Positions 53,601 to 59,034 of a DNA stretch of 64,000 nt are shown in pieces. Location: assembly GCA_027574665.1 (NCBI GenBank), contig CM050666.1, forward strand, positions 3,286,001-3,350,000. The letters run 5' to 3'. The stretch is from Rhynochetos jubatus. Lineage: Eukaryota; Chordata; Aves; Eurypygiformes; Rhynochetidae. The position numbers and the translations under genes are program-made. Below the pieces are notes generated by a model that was not told the origin of the DNA, did no database searches, and worked only from the letters and a program-made list of their open reading frames with translations. Each line of letters starts with the position of its first letter. Position 1 is the first letter of the stretch.

Positions 53601-55879
53601 TCAAGGCACTGAAGGAGCAGGGAGGCCACATCTACGTCTGTGGCGATGTCACCATGGCCGGGGATGTCCTCAAGACCATCCAGCGCATCGTGAGGCAGCA
53701 GGGCCAGCTGTCGGCGGAGGAGGCAGGTGCTTTCCTCAGCAAGCTGCGGGTGAGTAGCATCCGCACCATGAGACACCGCGCCAGCTCCTGCCACGGGCGC
53801 TGCACCTGGTGCCTCCTCCTGCAGAACGGGCAGCACCGAGGAGACGGGTGCTGCGGGGGGATTGCAGCTCCCGCCCACGCTGCCTGCACCTGGGCAAGGT
53901 CAGGAGCACGATCTTTCAAAGCTTTGGGTGCACGGTGGAAGTGACCCTGCTTTGCAGGAGCTCTGCTCCAGGCTGCAGTGCCCTCAGCCTGCGCTGGGCT
54001 CCTGCGATGAGCCTGGTGCTGTGCTGAGCACTGGTACAAGCTCTTTTGGGAACCCTTGGTAACCCAGACAGGGCTTATTCACCTGGTTAAGTCCCCACTG
54101 TCTCTCCATCATTGCAGCAAGCTAGCAGGGCAGTTTGTGGGTCCCCTTCCCCAAATCAACTTTGTTCCCGCAGCTGGCTGGCTGCGGCCCCTGGGCAAAC
54201 GCGTCGCTGCAGTCGTTGCAACTGAAGCAGAAGTGAGAGCAGTCTGGGACACAGGCCTGAGGACAGATTTGGGACACAGGCCTGAGGACAGCTGTTTGAA
54301 CAGCTCTGCTTCTGCCCAGGAGGATAATTCAGCCCGATTCCTGCAGGACTACCCCTTCTATGTCCCCACACTCCATCCGGGAGCCGAGGGAGCCCAGAGC
54401 CACGTTTTTAGCTGGTTTGCAAGCCAAATCTCTCATATGCTGGCTGGCCTTCAGCTACTCGTCACCCTGACAGCCAGGCAGTCCCTGGGGCCAGCAGTTG
54501 AGGAGGTCTAATGCAACGAGCAGCTCTGCCACTGCCCCACAGTGTGACCTTGGGAAGGTCATTTCACCTCCTGGCTTGTCCCTGGCCCCCTGCCTGTCCC
54601 ACCAGCTCTTGTGACAGGCCCCAGGACACGTGCCCTGCATTTGGCACTGACCCACAACACACAAGCGTTCTCGTGCAATACCAACCACTGGTAAAGACTC
54701 TGGTTTTTTCCCCACTGCCCATCTCCCACCCTCTGTTTCAGGATGACAGCCGGTACCACGAGGATATTTTTGGAGTCACCCTGCGTACGTACGAAGTGAC
54801 TAACCGCCTTAGATCTGAGTCTATTGCATTCATTGAGGAGAGCAAAAAAGATACAGATGAGTGAGTTGACATGTTTATTTTAACCCCTGCAATGGTCTCC
54901 CAAGCATGTGGGCTGTGGGATGGAGAAGGGAGCTTCAGCTTTTGCACGTGTGTGGTCCTTCTTATAGCAGAGGCTGGGATATTTGGGTTTTGGACTGGAA
55001 GCAGAGGCTGCTGCCTGGCAGTCTCTGAAATAGCCGTCACCTCGCTAGGACAAATGCCCCCCAGCCTTCCCAGGTTATTGTACCGGTCATACCAACATGC
55101 TCAAACCTGACTATCCCATCCAAATGGTGATGCAGAGCCGAAGTCCTGCCCGCTGCCTGCCTCTGCTCCCCTGCCAGCGAGACAGCGGGTGCTGGGCTGG
55201 AAGGTCTGTGGGATCCGTGACGAGGGGTGGCTCTCCCCAGCTCCAGTGTTGGCTGGGAGGGGGGGGAGGCTGGCTGTCTCTAGGGGTGCAGGCAGCTGGT
55301 CCACACAGTGTGGGGAGGTTTCCAGGCTGCTGCATGCCCCACTAAGAAAGATCTGGAGACTTTTCTTTCCACTGTTACAAAAACAACCATAAGAAGTAAG
55401 AAACCTTGACATTTGCTATGTTTGTTTCTGCTTCACCATGTCCTGCCATTTGCTCAGCTCCGTCTCGGTGGGATTCTCCCTGGCTAAGCAGGATTATTTA
55501 GGATAAAGTATGAGCGGCTGCACGGATCTTGCTGCTCATCCTGGCCTTCAGCAGCCTGGGGTGCAAGCTCTTCCCTGCACTCCTGGCTGTGCCATGTAGT
55601 GCCTGTCTGACCCGGACTGGGTTTCCCAATGTCCCTGAAGTTTGGTAGGAGCTTTTCTCCAACTTAGTACATGCTCTGGGATCTGCATAGTGTGCAGAGT
55701 TTCCCATCTCTAGCTGGGGATAAGGGCTACCTGTCTGCCCACCTCACTGAGCTGCAAAGGGCTCTAAATTCCAGTCTACAGCATGGTCCCTTGGGAAGTC
55801 CTCAGTCCCAGATGCTCCTCACCGCTCCTTCTAAGGCCAGCCTTTCTCCCCTTTCCCTTGCAGGGTCTTCTGCTCCTAA
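16918..55879 (+). CDS. NOS1: Neuronal nitric oxide synthase, whole coding region (28 exons joined)
   Basis: NOS1 oxidises L-arginine to citrulline and nitric oxide using NADPH, O2, heme, tetrahydrobiopterin, FAD and FMN, as a calmodulin-dependent homodimer. Exons: 16918-17645, 26929-27055, 32569-32706, 33168-33313, 33662-33824, 35065-35156, 35702-35843, 36553-36692, 37122-37296, 38170-38271, 39023-39217, 40368-40453, 42753-42897, 43322-43426, 43838-43896, 47160-47276, 47499-47673, 48090-48228, 49007-49085, 49606-49799, 50429-50598, 50819-51029, 51761-51848, 52122-52243, 52819-52967, 53555-53749, 54742-54860, 55864-55879. The total is 4317 nt, 1438 residues plus stop. All introns are GT-AG and every phase matches. 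The length is 4 residues more than human, and exon number and junctions match human exons 2-29. The N-terminal PDZ rules out NOS2 and NOS3. No disabling change was seen. Confidence 0.97.
17646..26928 (+). other. NOS1 intron 2 (9.3 kb), noncoding
   Basis: This is the longest intron inside the coding region. It begins with GTAGGT and ends in CCTTCAGTTTCAG. I see no NOS1 exon inside. Two long chance-looking open frames are present: about 23234-23548, and about 25985-26914 just before exon 3. Neither resembles a family I know. Poly-T and poly-A tracts are scattered through it (for example 18679-18690). No clear CR1 copy was recognised. Confidence 0.6.
26929..27055 (+). CDS. NOS1: NOS1 exon 3: PDZ-oxygenase linker
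   Basis: Completes codon 243 (TG plus G, Trp) and encodes residues 244-285. The segment [20 protein letters not shown] aligns with the conserved human linker. The number of residues from the junction to ENDRVF equals human, which supports the acceptor at 26927-26928. An alternative AG six bases upstream (26921-26922) would keep the frame and add two residues. The donor is GTAAGA at 27056. Confidence 0.94.
27056..32568 (+). other. NOS1 intron 3 (5.5 kb), noncoding
   Basis: No coding exon was recognised. Blocks at about 29190-29330 and 29640-29750 have a mixed AT-rich composition with GATA-, E-box- and TAATTA-like words and could be conserved noncoding elements; this is a visual impression only. 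Poly-A tracts lie near 30550 and 30611. The intron ends with CTTCACCGTTGTCCAG. Confidence 0.55.
32569..32706 (+). CDS. NOS1: NOS1 exon 4: linker and start of oxygenase domain
   Basis: Encodes residues 286-331, exactly 46 codons. The run [10 protein letters not shown] followed by [16 protein letters not shown] is the conserved entry into the NOS oxygenase N-terminal hook. The proline/serine-rich start ([12 protein letters not shown]) matches human PPTSGKQSPTKN, with a small insertion in this part. The donor is GTGAGT. The following intron (461 bp) holds nothing recognisable. Confidence 0.96.
33168..33313 (+). CDS. NOS1: NOS1 exon 5: zinc-binding cysteines
   Basis: Encodes residues 332-379 plus two bases. 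C335 and C340 form the CxxxxC pair ([10 protein letters not shown]) that, with the partner subunit, coordinates the zinc at the NOS dimer interface near the pterin site. The exon ends in the conserved [11 protein letters not shown]. The residues just before the first cysteine (ATA) differ from the mammalian TG. The donor is GTAAGT. The following 348-bp intron carries a TG/CA-rich inverted repeat. Confidence 0.97.
33531..33568. repeat. TG/CA microsatellite with self-complementary arms
   Basis: CA-rich sequence (GCACACACAT) is followed directly by (GT)n and then GTGCACACATGTGC. The two strands can fold on themselves, and the RNA would contain a UG repeat. It lies about 100 bases upstream of the acceptor of the heme-cysteine exon. 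Confidence 0.7.
33662..33824 (+). CDS. NOS1: NOS1 exon 6: heme-binding cysteine
   Basis: Completes R380 and runs to residue 434. It contains the signature [16 protein letters not shown], in which C424 is the axial thiolate ligand of the heme (C420 in human), within the conserved GAKHAWRNA...CVGR motif. This is the catalytic core exon and is fully intact. The donor is GTGAGC at 33825. Confidence 0.98.
34221..34245. repeat. Perfect 10-bp inverted repeat with 5-nt loop
   Basis: TGCCCTACGC, loop TGGAA, GCGTAGGGCA. All ten pairs match and six are G-C. The stem does not extend further. It lies 397 bases after the heme exon donor and is not part of the nearby CR1. Confidence 0.75.
34545..34692 (+). 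mobile_element. CR1 LINE 3' end, sense
   Basis: The sequence runs through GGTTGGATGGGTCTCTGAGC, GTGTCCCTGCCCATGGCAGG, GGTTGGACTAGATGACC and CCCTTCCAACCCAAACC, and ends in ATTCTATGAGTCTATGATT. This is the classic CR1 3' UTR with its short terminal repeats. It is a 5'-truncated copy of about 150 bp with low divergence from the avian consensus as I remember it. Confidence 0.9.
35065..35156 (+). CDS. NOS1: NOS1 exon 7: oxygenase domain
   Basis: Encodes residues 435-464 plus two bases. The sequence [20 protein letters not shown] is nearly identical to mammalian NOS1 and forms part of the proximal heme pocket of the oxygenase domain. The donor is GTGAGC. The following 545-bp intron shows nothing recognisable. 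Confidence 0.97.
35702..35843 (+). CDS. NOS1: NOS1 exon 8: oxygenase domain
   Basis: Completes R465 and encodes up to residue 512. The conserved segments [15 protein letters not shown] and [10 protein letters not shown] are typical of all NOS isoforms. The donor is GTACCA, weaker than average. The following 709-bp intron has a pyrimidine-rich stretch at about 36210-36280 and nothing else recognisable. Confidence 0.97.
36553..36692 (+). CDS. NOS1: NOS1 exon 9: oxygenase domain
   Basis: Encodes residues 513-558 plus two bases. It begins ICIQQGWK and contains [20 protein letters not shown] and [10 protein letters not shown], which line the substrate-access part of the oxygenase fold. The acceptor is CTGTAG and the donor GTAAGT. 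The following 429-bp intron is unremarkable. Confidence 0.97.
37122..37296 (+). CDS. NOS1: NOS1 exon 10: arginine-binding glutamate
   Basis: Completes K559 and runs to residue 617. It contains the most conserved part of the NOS active site: [17 protein letters not shown] and then [18 protein letters not shown]601 (human E597) binds the guanidinium of L-arginine, and the W-Y-M backbone supports it. The donor is GTAATT. The following 873-bp intron shows nothing recognisable. Confidence 0.98.
38170..38271 (+). CDS. NOS1: NOS1 exon 11: oxygenase domain
   Basis: Exactly 34 codons, residues 618-651. Sequence [20 protein letters not shown] then [14 protein letters not shown]. The first residue is Gln where human has Glu; otherwise it matches human closely. 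The donor is GTACCT. The following 751-bp intron shows nothing recognisable. Confidence 0.97.
39023..39217 (+). CDS. NOS1: NOS1 exon 12: pterin and dimer interface
   Basis: Exactly 65 codons, residues 652-716. It contains [37 protein letters not shown] and [19 protein letters not shown]687 (human W683) stacks on tetrahydrobiopterin. This segment is unchanged from mammals as far as I can recall. The donor is GTACTG. Confidence 0.98.
39218..40367 (+). other. NOS1 intron 12, noncoding
   Basis: This 1.15-kb intron contains a small perfect hairpin, AGGAACC, loop CCGAT, GGTTCCT, at 39877-39895. Next to it is an unusual AT/CpG mixed block at about 40135-40185 (TTTTATTATATGGCGATTTT). No repeat family was recognised. 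It ends in TCTCTCCTAG. Confidence 0.55.
40368..40453 (+). CDS. NOS1: NOS1 exon 13: calmodulin-binding region, first part
   Basis: Encodes residues 717-744 plus two bases. [11 protein letters not shown] is followed by the basic start of the calmodulin-binding helix, [11 protein letters not shown]. Ca2+/calmodulin binding here switches electron flow from FMN to heme. The codon crossing the junction is AA plus A, giving Lys745 where human has Glu. The donor is GTAAGT. Confidence 0.96.
40454..42752 (+). other. NOS1 intron 13 (2.3 kb), no muscle (mu) exon recognised
   Basis: In mammals a 34-residue alternative exon for the skeletal-muscle form (nNOS-mu) lies in this intron. I found no in-phase segment resembling it. 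AT-rich blocks occur at about 41490-41600 (including a poly-A run at 41581-41590) and 42350-42440, and may be regulatory. The intron ends in TTCTTGCTTCCTAG. Confidence 0.5.
42753..42897 (+). CDS. NOS1: NOS1 exon 14: calmodulin helix end and FMN site start
   Basis: Completes K745 and runs to residue 793. [19 protein letters not shown] finishes the calmodulin helix. [20 protein letters not shown] is the flavodoxin-like phosphate loop (TETGKS, residues 770-775) that binds FMN. The donor is GTATTG. The following 424-bp intron is unremarkable. Confidence 0.97.
43322..43426 (+). CDS. NOS1: NOS1 exon 15: FMN domain
   Basis: Exactly 35 codons, residues 794-828. [18 protein letters not shown] then [17 protein letters not shown]: the STFGNGDPP loop contacts the FMN ring and is invariant in NOS enzymes. 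The donor is GTAGGA. The following 411-bp intron shows nothing recognisable. Confidence 0.97.
43838..43896 (+). CDS. NOS1: NOS1 exon 16: FMN domain (small exon)
   Basis: A 59-base exon for residues 829-847 plus two bases: [19 protein letters not shown]. It is too short to be noticed as an open frame but aligns residue by residue with human [19 protein letters not shown]. The acceptor is TCTCTGTAG and the donor GTAAGA. Confidence 0.95.
43897..47159 (+). other. NOS1 intron 16 (3.3 kb) with poly-A run and CR1
   Basis: Contains a 20-base A run at about 44190-44209 and a long CR1 3' segment at about 45145-45569. The region 45600-47150 shows no repeat or exon I can name, apart from a pyrimidine-rich tract at about 46685-46755. 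The intron ends in TTGCTGTTCGCAG. Confidence 0.65.
45145..45569 (+). mobile_element. CR1 LINE 3' segment, sense (about 425 bp)
   Basis: Recognisable CR1 landmarks occur in order: GGTCTGGAGCACCAGTCCTG, TGTTCAGCCTGGAGAAGAGG, GACAAGAGGAAATGGCCTCA, GGCTGCCCAGGGAGGTGG, GGTCTTTTCCACCTT, and the terminal TTCTATGGTTCTATGATTC. It is the longest CR1 copy in the window, with no intact reverse transcriptase. It sits in the same transcriptional sense as NOS1. Confidence 0.93.
47160..47276 (+). CDS. NOS1: NOS1 exon 17: autoinhibitory loop
   Basis: Completes K848 and encodes to residue 886 plus two bases. [20 protein letters not shown] begins the insert in the FMN domain that restrains electron transfer without calmodulin. 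This insert is found in NOS1 and NOS3 but not NOS2. S856 in RFNS corresponds to the CaMKII-phosphorylated serine of mammals (rat S847). The donor is GTAAAT. The acceptor reads CAGGAG, a weak tandem acceptor. Confidence 0.96.
47499..47673 (+). CDS. NOS1: NOS1 exon 18: FMN domain
   Basis: Completes R887 and runs to residue 945. [20 protein letters not shown] (FMN ring contact) is followed by [20 protein letters not shown] and a [17 protein letters not shown] helix. Close to human throughout. The donor is GTAACC. The following 416-bp intron shows nothing recognisable. Confidence 0.97.
48090..48228 (+). CDS. NOS1: NOS1 exon 19: FMN-FAD linker
   Basis: Encodes residues 946-991 plus one base. [20 protein letters not shown] then [20 protein letters not shown] connects the FMN module to the FAD-binding reductase module. 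The donor is GTATGA. The following 778-bp intron shows nothing recognisable. Confidence 0.97.
49007..49085 (+). CDS. NOS1: NOS1 exon 20: reductase linker (small exon)
   Basis: A 79-base exon, residues 992-1017 plus two bases: [20 protein letters not shown] then QSPKSR/S. It matches human [26 protein letters not shown] with moderate divergence at its start. The acceptor is CTCCTCTGCAG and the donor GTAGGA. The following 520-bp intron is unremarkable. Confidence 0.95.
49606..49799 (+). CDS. NOS1: NOS1 exon 21: FAD-binding domain
   Basis: Completes S1018 and runs to residue 1082 plus one base. [20 protein letters not shown] is the start of the ferredoxin-reductase-like FAD domain, with [20 protein letters not shown] conserved in all NOS. 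The donor is GTAACC at 49800. The following 629-bp intron shows nothing recognisable. Confidence 0.97.
50429..50598 (+). CDS. NOS1: NOS1 exon 22: connecting domain of reductase
   Basis: Completes G1083 and runs to residue 1139. [40 protein letters not shown] and [16 protein letters not shown] match the human connecting domain. The donor is GTAAAG. The following 220-bp intron is the shortest in the gene. Confidence 0.97.
50819..51029 (+). CDS. NOS1: NOS1 exon 23: FAD-binding motif
   Basis: Encodes residues 1140-1209 plus one base. [10 protein letters not shown] (residues 1181-1190) is the RxYS motif that binds the FAD pyrophosphate and isoalloxazine. [20 protein letters not shown] precedes it. 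A second in-frame AG nine bases into the exon could in principle remove three residues. The donor is GTACCA. The following 731-bp intron shows nothing recognisable. Confidence 0.97.
51761..51848 (+). CDS. NOS1: NOS1 exon 24: FAD domain
   Basis: Completes D1210 and encodes to residue 1238 plus two bases: [20 protein letters not shown] then EVVPCFVRG. The HHGVCSSWL stretch is the conserved FAD-contacting loop. The acceptor is CACTCCTAG and the donor GTAAGT. The following intron is 273 bp. Confidence 0.97.
52122..52243 (+). CDS. NOS1: NOS1 exon 25: NADPH-binding motif
   Basis: Completes G1239 and runs to residue 1279 plus one base. [19 protein letters not shown] (from residue 1254) is the glycine-rich NADPH pyrophosphate-binding loop shared with cytochrome P450 reductase. 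The donor is GTGGGT. The following 575-bp intron is unremarkable. Confidence 0.97.
52819..52967 (+). CDS. NOS1: NOS1 exon 26: NADPH-binding domain
   Basis: Completes G1280 and runs to residue 1329. [20 protein letters not shown] followed by [18 protein letters not shown] contains the GCRQ and YSRE residues that select NADPH over NADH. The donor is GTGTGT. The following 587-bp intron shows nothing recognisable. Confidence 0.97.
53555..53749 (+). CDS. NOS1: NOS1 exon 27: NADPH-binding domain end
   Basis: Exactly 65 codons, residues 1330-1394. [20 protein letters not shown] leads to [20 protein letters not shown], with the CGD catalytic triad element at 1358-1360 that assists hydride transfer. 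The donor is GTGAGT. Confidence 0.97.
53750..54741 (+). repeat. NOS1 intron 27 with a 25-bp tandem duplication
   Basis: In this 992-bp intron a 22-base segment, TGGGACACAGGCCTGAGGAC and AG, is repeated exactly at 54245-54266 and 54270-54291 (period 25). This is a recent local duplication. Nothing else is recognisable. Confidence 0.7.
54742..54860 (+). CDS. NOS1: NOS1 exon 28: C-terminal regulatory tail
   Basis: Encodes residues 1395-1433 plus two bases. [20 protein letters not shown] supplies F1404 (human F1400, shields the flavin) and S1421 in RLRSES (human S1417, the Akt-type site). The exon ends GATGA just before GTGAGT, so the unspliced RNA reads GAG then TGA, and the stop is created only if the intron is kept. 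Spliced to the last exon it continues as E-V-F-C-S. Confidence 0.95.
55864..55879 (+). CDS. NOS1: NOS1 exon 29, coding part (VFCS stop)
   Basis: Sixteen coding bases: G completes E1434, then GTC TTC TGC TCC TAA (V-F-C-S stop). This parallels the human end, VFSS. The acceptor is CTTTCCCTTGCAG, ending at 55863. The preceding 1003-bp intron contains nothing recognisable. Because the coding part is so short, the call rests on phase, the good acceptor and the match to the human tail. Confidence 0.9.
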
Positions 55880-57131
55880 CTGGACCCTTCGCCCCAAGGG
55901 GATGCCAAACCAGTCCCAGTACCTGCTGCCCCCTCCAGCCGGAGGGCACTGGGTTTTGTATTTCACGGACACGGTGGCTCCTTTTCCGCGGGGAACTGCC
56001 CATGGAAAGCGCTCTGTCTCTCGTTCTGTTGTTGTGTCCTGATGATGATGATTTTTATTTCATTTTCTTCCTCTTTCTCTTGCTCTTGTCCTGTGGCCAT
56101 TTTTTTCACCCCCTTTCCTGGATTTCCCCACTGAAGTATGACGGCTTTATAATCTGCAGTGGCTCTTAACAGAACTTCACATTTCTCCTTCTCCTCATGA
56201 GGGCATTTTGCAGCTGCATGAAATCACCACCTTCGTGATCATCTGCATTTTTGGTGTTCTGGGGCAGAGCAGAGGTGGCAGGGGCTGGGCAATGGCTAGG
56301 TCTTGTTGCTTGACCGGAGCTGGGGGTTGTTTTCCCCAGCTCAGGGCTTGGCTGAACCCTTGCATTCTCTTGGCTTTCCTTTGGACTGGTACAGACCCAG
56401 GCACCTGCCCAAGACTGGGGGCAGAGGATGTGCAATGCCCTCGTGCCTATGCAGTTTGTTCATCCCCAAGCAGCTTGGGTGCAAATGTGTCTGTTTTGAT
56501 CTGAAGGGTAGGATGTCTCTGATTCATGTGTTGTAATTTCTCCTAAATGGACTCCATGCTGTGTTTGCCTCCTCCTCTGCTCCCTGTCCCACTTGACCCT
56601 CTCCTTTTGCTCAGTTCCCACTTTTGCTGGCATGAAAGTCCTTCCACAGAGGAGCAAGCACTGAACACACAGGCTGATGTGCATGCTAGGCAAAAACTCA
56701 TGGCAATGATTGCCGCTTGGCCAGGCTGTCCTCTGGAAAGCTTTACAGGAGATATGTGATCTGCAGCCCTGATGCTGGTGGGAGAGATTCAGGGGCCGGC
56801 TGCATCCCAGAGCTTTGCATGCTGTGAACCTGTGAACCTCTCCCAGGTGAGACTGGAAAGCCACAAGGATGGGAGAGAAGCGGCTCTAACCTCGGCTGCA
56901 AGAGGCACCTCCTGGTCACAAAGCCTGTTTGGAAGGCAGCACTCAGAGGGTTACAGAGGCTCCTGGTCCTTGGGGAGGATGTGCCAACCAAGGACTCTTC
57001 AAAGCCCAGAGAGCACCAGCTCCACCTGAGCGCAGTCTCACGAGCAGTTCTAGGACAACAGGACCCCAGCCACTTCCACACCTTCGGGAGCAGAAAGTGC
57101 CAGCACGGAGTGACCTACCTGCCAAAAGAAA

Positions 57132-57190
57132 TACATGTGGCATCTTGGTGGCAAGCCACATGTAGGCTCTGTGCCACCTGCCAGTGGCAC
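57132..57190 (+). other. Two adjacent RNA hairpins in the presumed 3' UTR
   Basis: Hairpin 1: TACATGTGGC (57132-57141), 13-base loop, GCCACATGTA (57155-57164), ten perfect pairs. Hairpin 2: GTGCCAC (57171-57177), loop CTGCCA, GTGGCAC (57184-57190), seven perfect pairs. Only six bases separate them. Both would be in the mature NOS1 mRNA if the 3' UTR call is right. Confidence 0.6.
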
Positions 57191-59028
57191 GAGCTGTCTC
57201 TGCCGGGACATCTCATGTGAGAAGGGAGGTGAGATGGGCTGCAAAGATGCTGCATGATTCTGGGCTCTGACACGCTCACACCTCAGCCCTGCTGCAAAAG
57301 ACTGGCCTCAAAAGCAATGTGTTAACACGATCACAGAAAGGTATCAGTCCCTTTAACAGAGAAACGCTGTCTGCGAGGTAAAGCATGCGTGACCTTGTGT
57401 GTCCTTCCTCCTTCTCCTCCCTTCCTCACCCTGAAGGTTTGTCCTCTCTCACTGCCAGGACGAGGACAGCAGGGCATGGCTGCAGCTCTTGCTGGGAGCA
57501 GGGATAGGGTGTTAACATTTTGAGCTGGTGGATGCTGATCCTTTCCTCCTGCCCCTGCTCTGCTGAACTGTGCGCTGATGCTTGTATGGAGCAAAGCACC
57601 TGCACCAGTGACAGCAGAGGATTTGTCCAGGAGCTGTGACGGTGAGCTTGCTTTCAGAGGGTTGATATTAGCTACCCAAACCCAAAGTCGGAACAAAAAT
57701 GCTGAAGGAGGTTTGCTGCTCTCCCAGTCCATGGTAGAAGGCGTGCTGGCTCCCCTGGCTCTGGGTTGTGCAGTTATGTCTCCATGCGCTTTGAAAAGCT
57801 GTAACTTTGACTCCCTAAACGCTTGAAGTAGCTCCATCCCAAAATCCAGGAGCAAAAGGCCTTGAGGCACCGGGTGAATTTGAGATCAGGTCGCCGTTTT
57901 GCTGGTCCCAGCAGAGCATCCAGCATGGCGTTCAGTGCGAATGACTGCTGCCACGGTGTGGCTGGAGCTGAGCCCACCAGCCTGGCAGGGTGGCCGGGGA
58001 GGGTTTGGAATCTGGTGCAAGGCCAGGTTTGTGTCCCTGCCTGGGGACGTTGTGACCTGGAGGTGAAAGCAAGACAGGGCAGGGAAAAGGACAGCCCCCT
58101 GGTCCAGCTCTGTGGATCCCAGGGCAGGCAGTGGGATGGGGCACCTGGGTCTCTCTGCTGCTGGGATGTGTGAATTTGGGCAGAGGTCCTGCCTGTGGGA
58201 GGCAGCTCCCTGGCCCTAGAGCTGTGAACATACAGAAAGCCTGGCGCTAACCCCCAGTCCTATGGCTGCAGAAACAGAGCTAAAGAAAAAAATAATTAAA
58301 CCCATCCCCTCCTTTTAAGAAACTTGATTCTGGCTCTAGACTTTGTGCTCTGGTCCTCCTTTCAGGAGCGATGCAGCCTGAATGGGAGGTAGTGCCCAAA
58401 GAAATGCCCTTGTCTTCGTTCTCTTTCCAGCTCATCCTGTGTCCCTGGCAGTTAGTTTACTCCTGTCCAGCCTTCTGCCTGTATCGGTGTAACATCTCCT
58501 GTCTGGAAGTCATATTGCTGCTGCAGTCTGTGTCCGGGATGAATTGGCTTGCTTTTCCCGCACCCCAAAGCTTGCCACCTCCATCTCCCCCTTCCACCTC
58601 AGCTGCCAGTGAGAGCAGCGGGGAAGCGCAGCAGAGAGGGAACGGGGCGTGTGCCTTGCCTTCAGTTGGGATCTCCAAAGGGTCTGTGCAGGGCTGACAG
58701 CCAAAGCCAAAGTTCAACAGGACTCGGGTGGGTGAGCCCTCAGGGCCCTGTGGGAGGGAAGGGCTGGTGTAAGGTCAGCCGGCCTGCCTGGCCCCAGAGA
58801 AGAAACACTGTCTCTGCCGTGAAGGTCCATGAAGTTATTATGTCCCCCAGGGCTGCTCCCTCTGCCTGAGCAGGACCACTGGCTCCTCACAAGCCACTCC
58901 ACTGGGAATTTTGATTCATTACTTTTTGTTGAGTCAGTCTCTGACGTCATCACTTGTCCTTCATCCCCCTTACCTGCAGGGGCTTTGCACTCCCCTCCAG
59001 CTTAATTTTCTCCCACAGCATAGGGGGA

Positions 59029-59034
59029 AATAAA
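59029..59034 (+). promoter_or_regulatory. Possible internal polyadenylation signal
   Basis: AATAAA follows GGGGGA and lies 3.15 kb after the stop codon. If used it would give a much shorter 3' UTR that keeps the paired hairpins. No strong GU-rich downstream element is obvious. Confidence 0.25.

Noticed and set aside
54742..54863. Treating the TGA after DTDE as the true and only stop
   Set aside because: GTGAGT at that point is a strong donor, and an exact-phase terminal exon giving V-F-C-S stop lies 1 kb downstream behind a good acceptor, matching the human tail. The stop is kept only as an intron-retention outcome.
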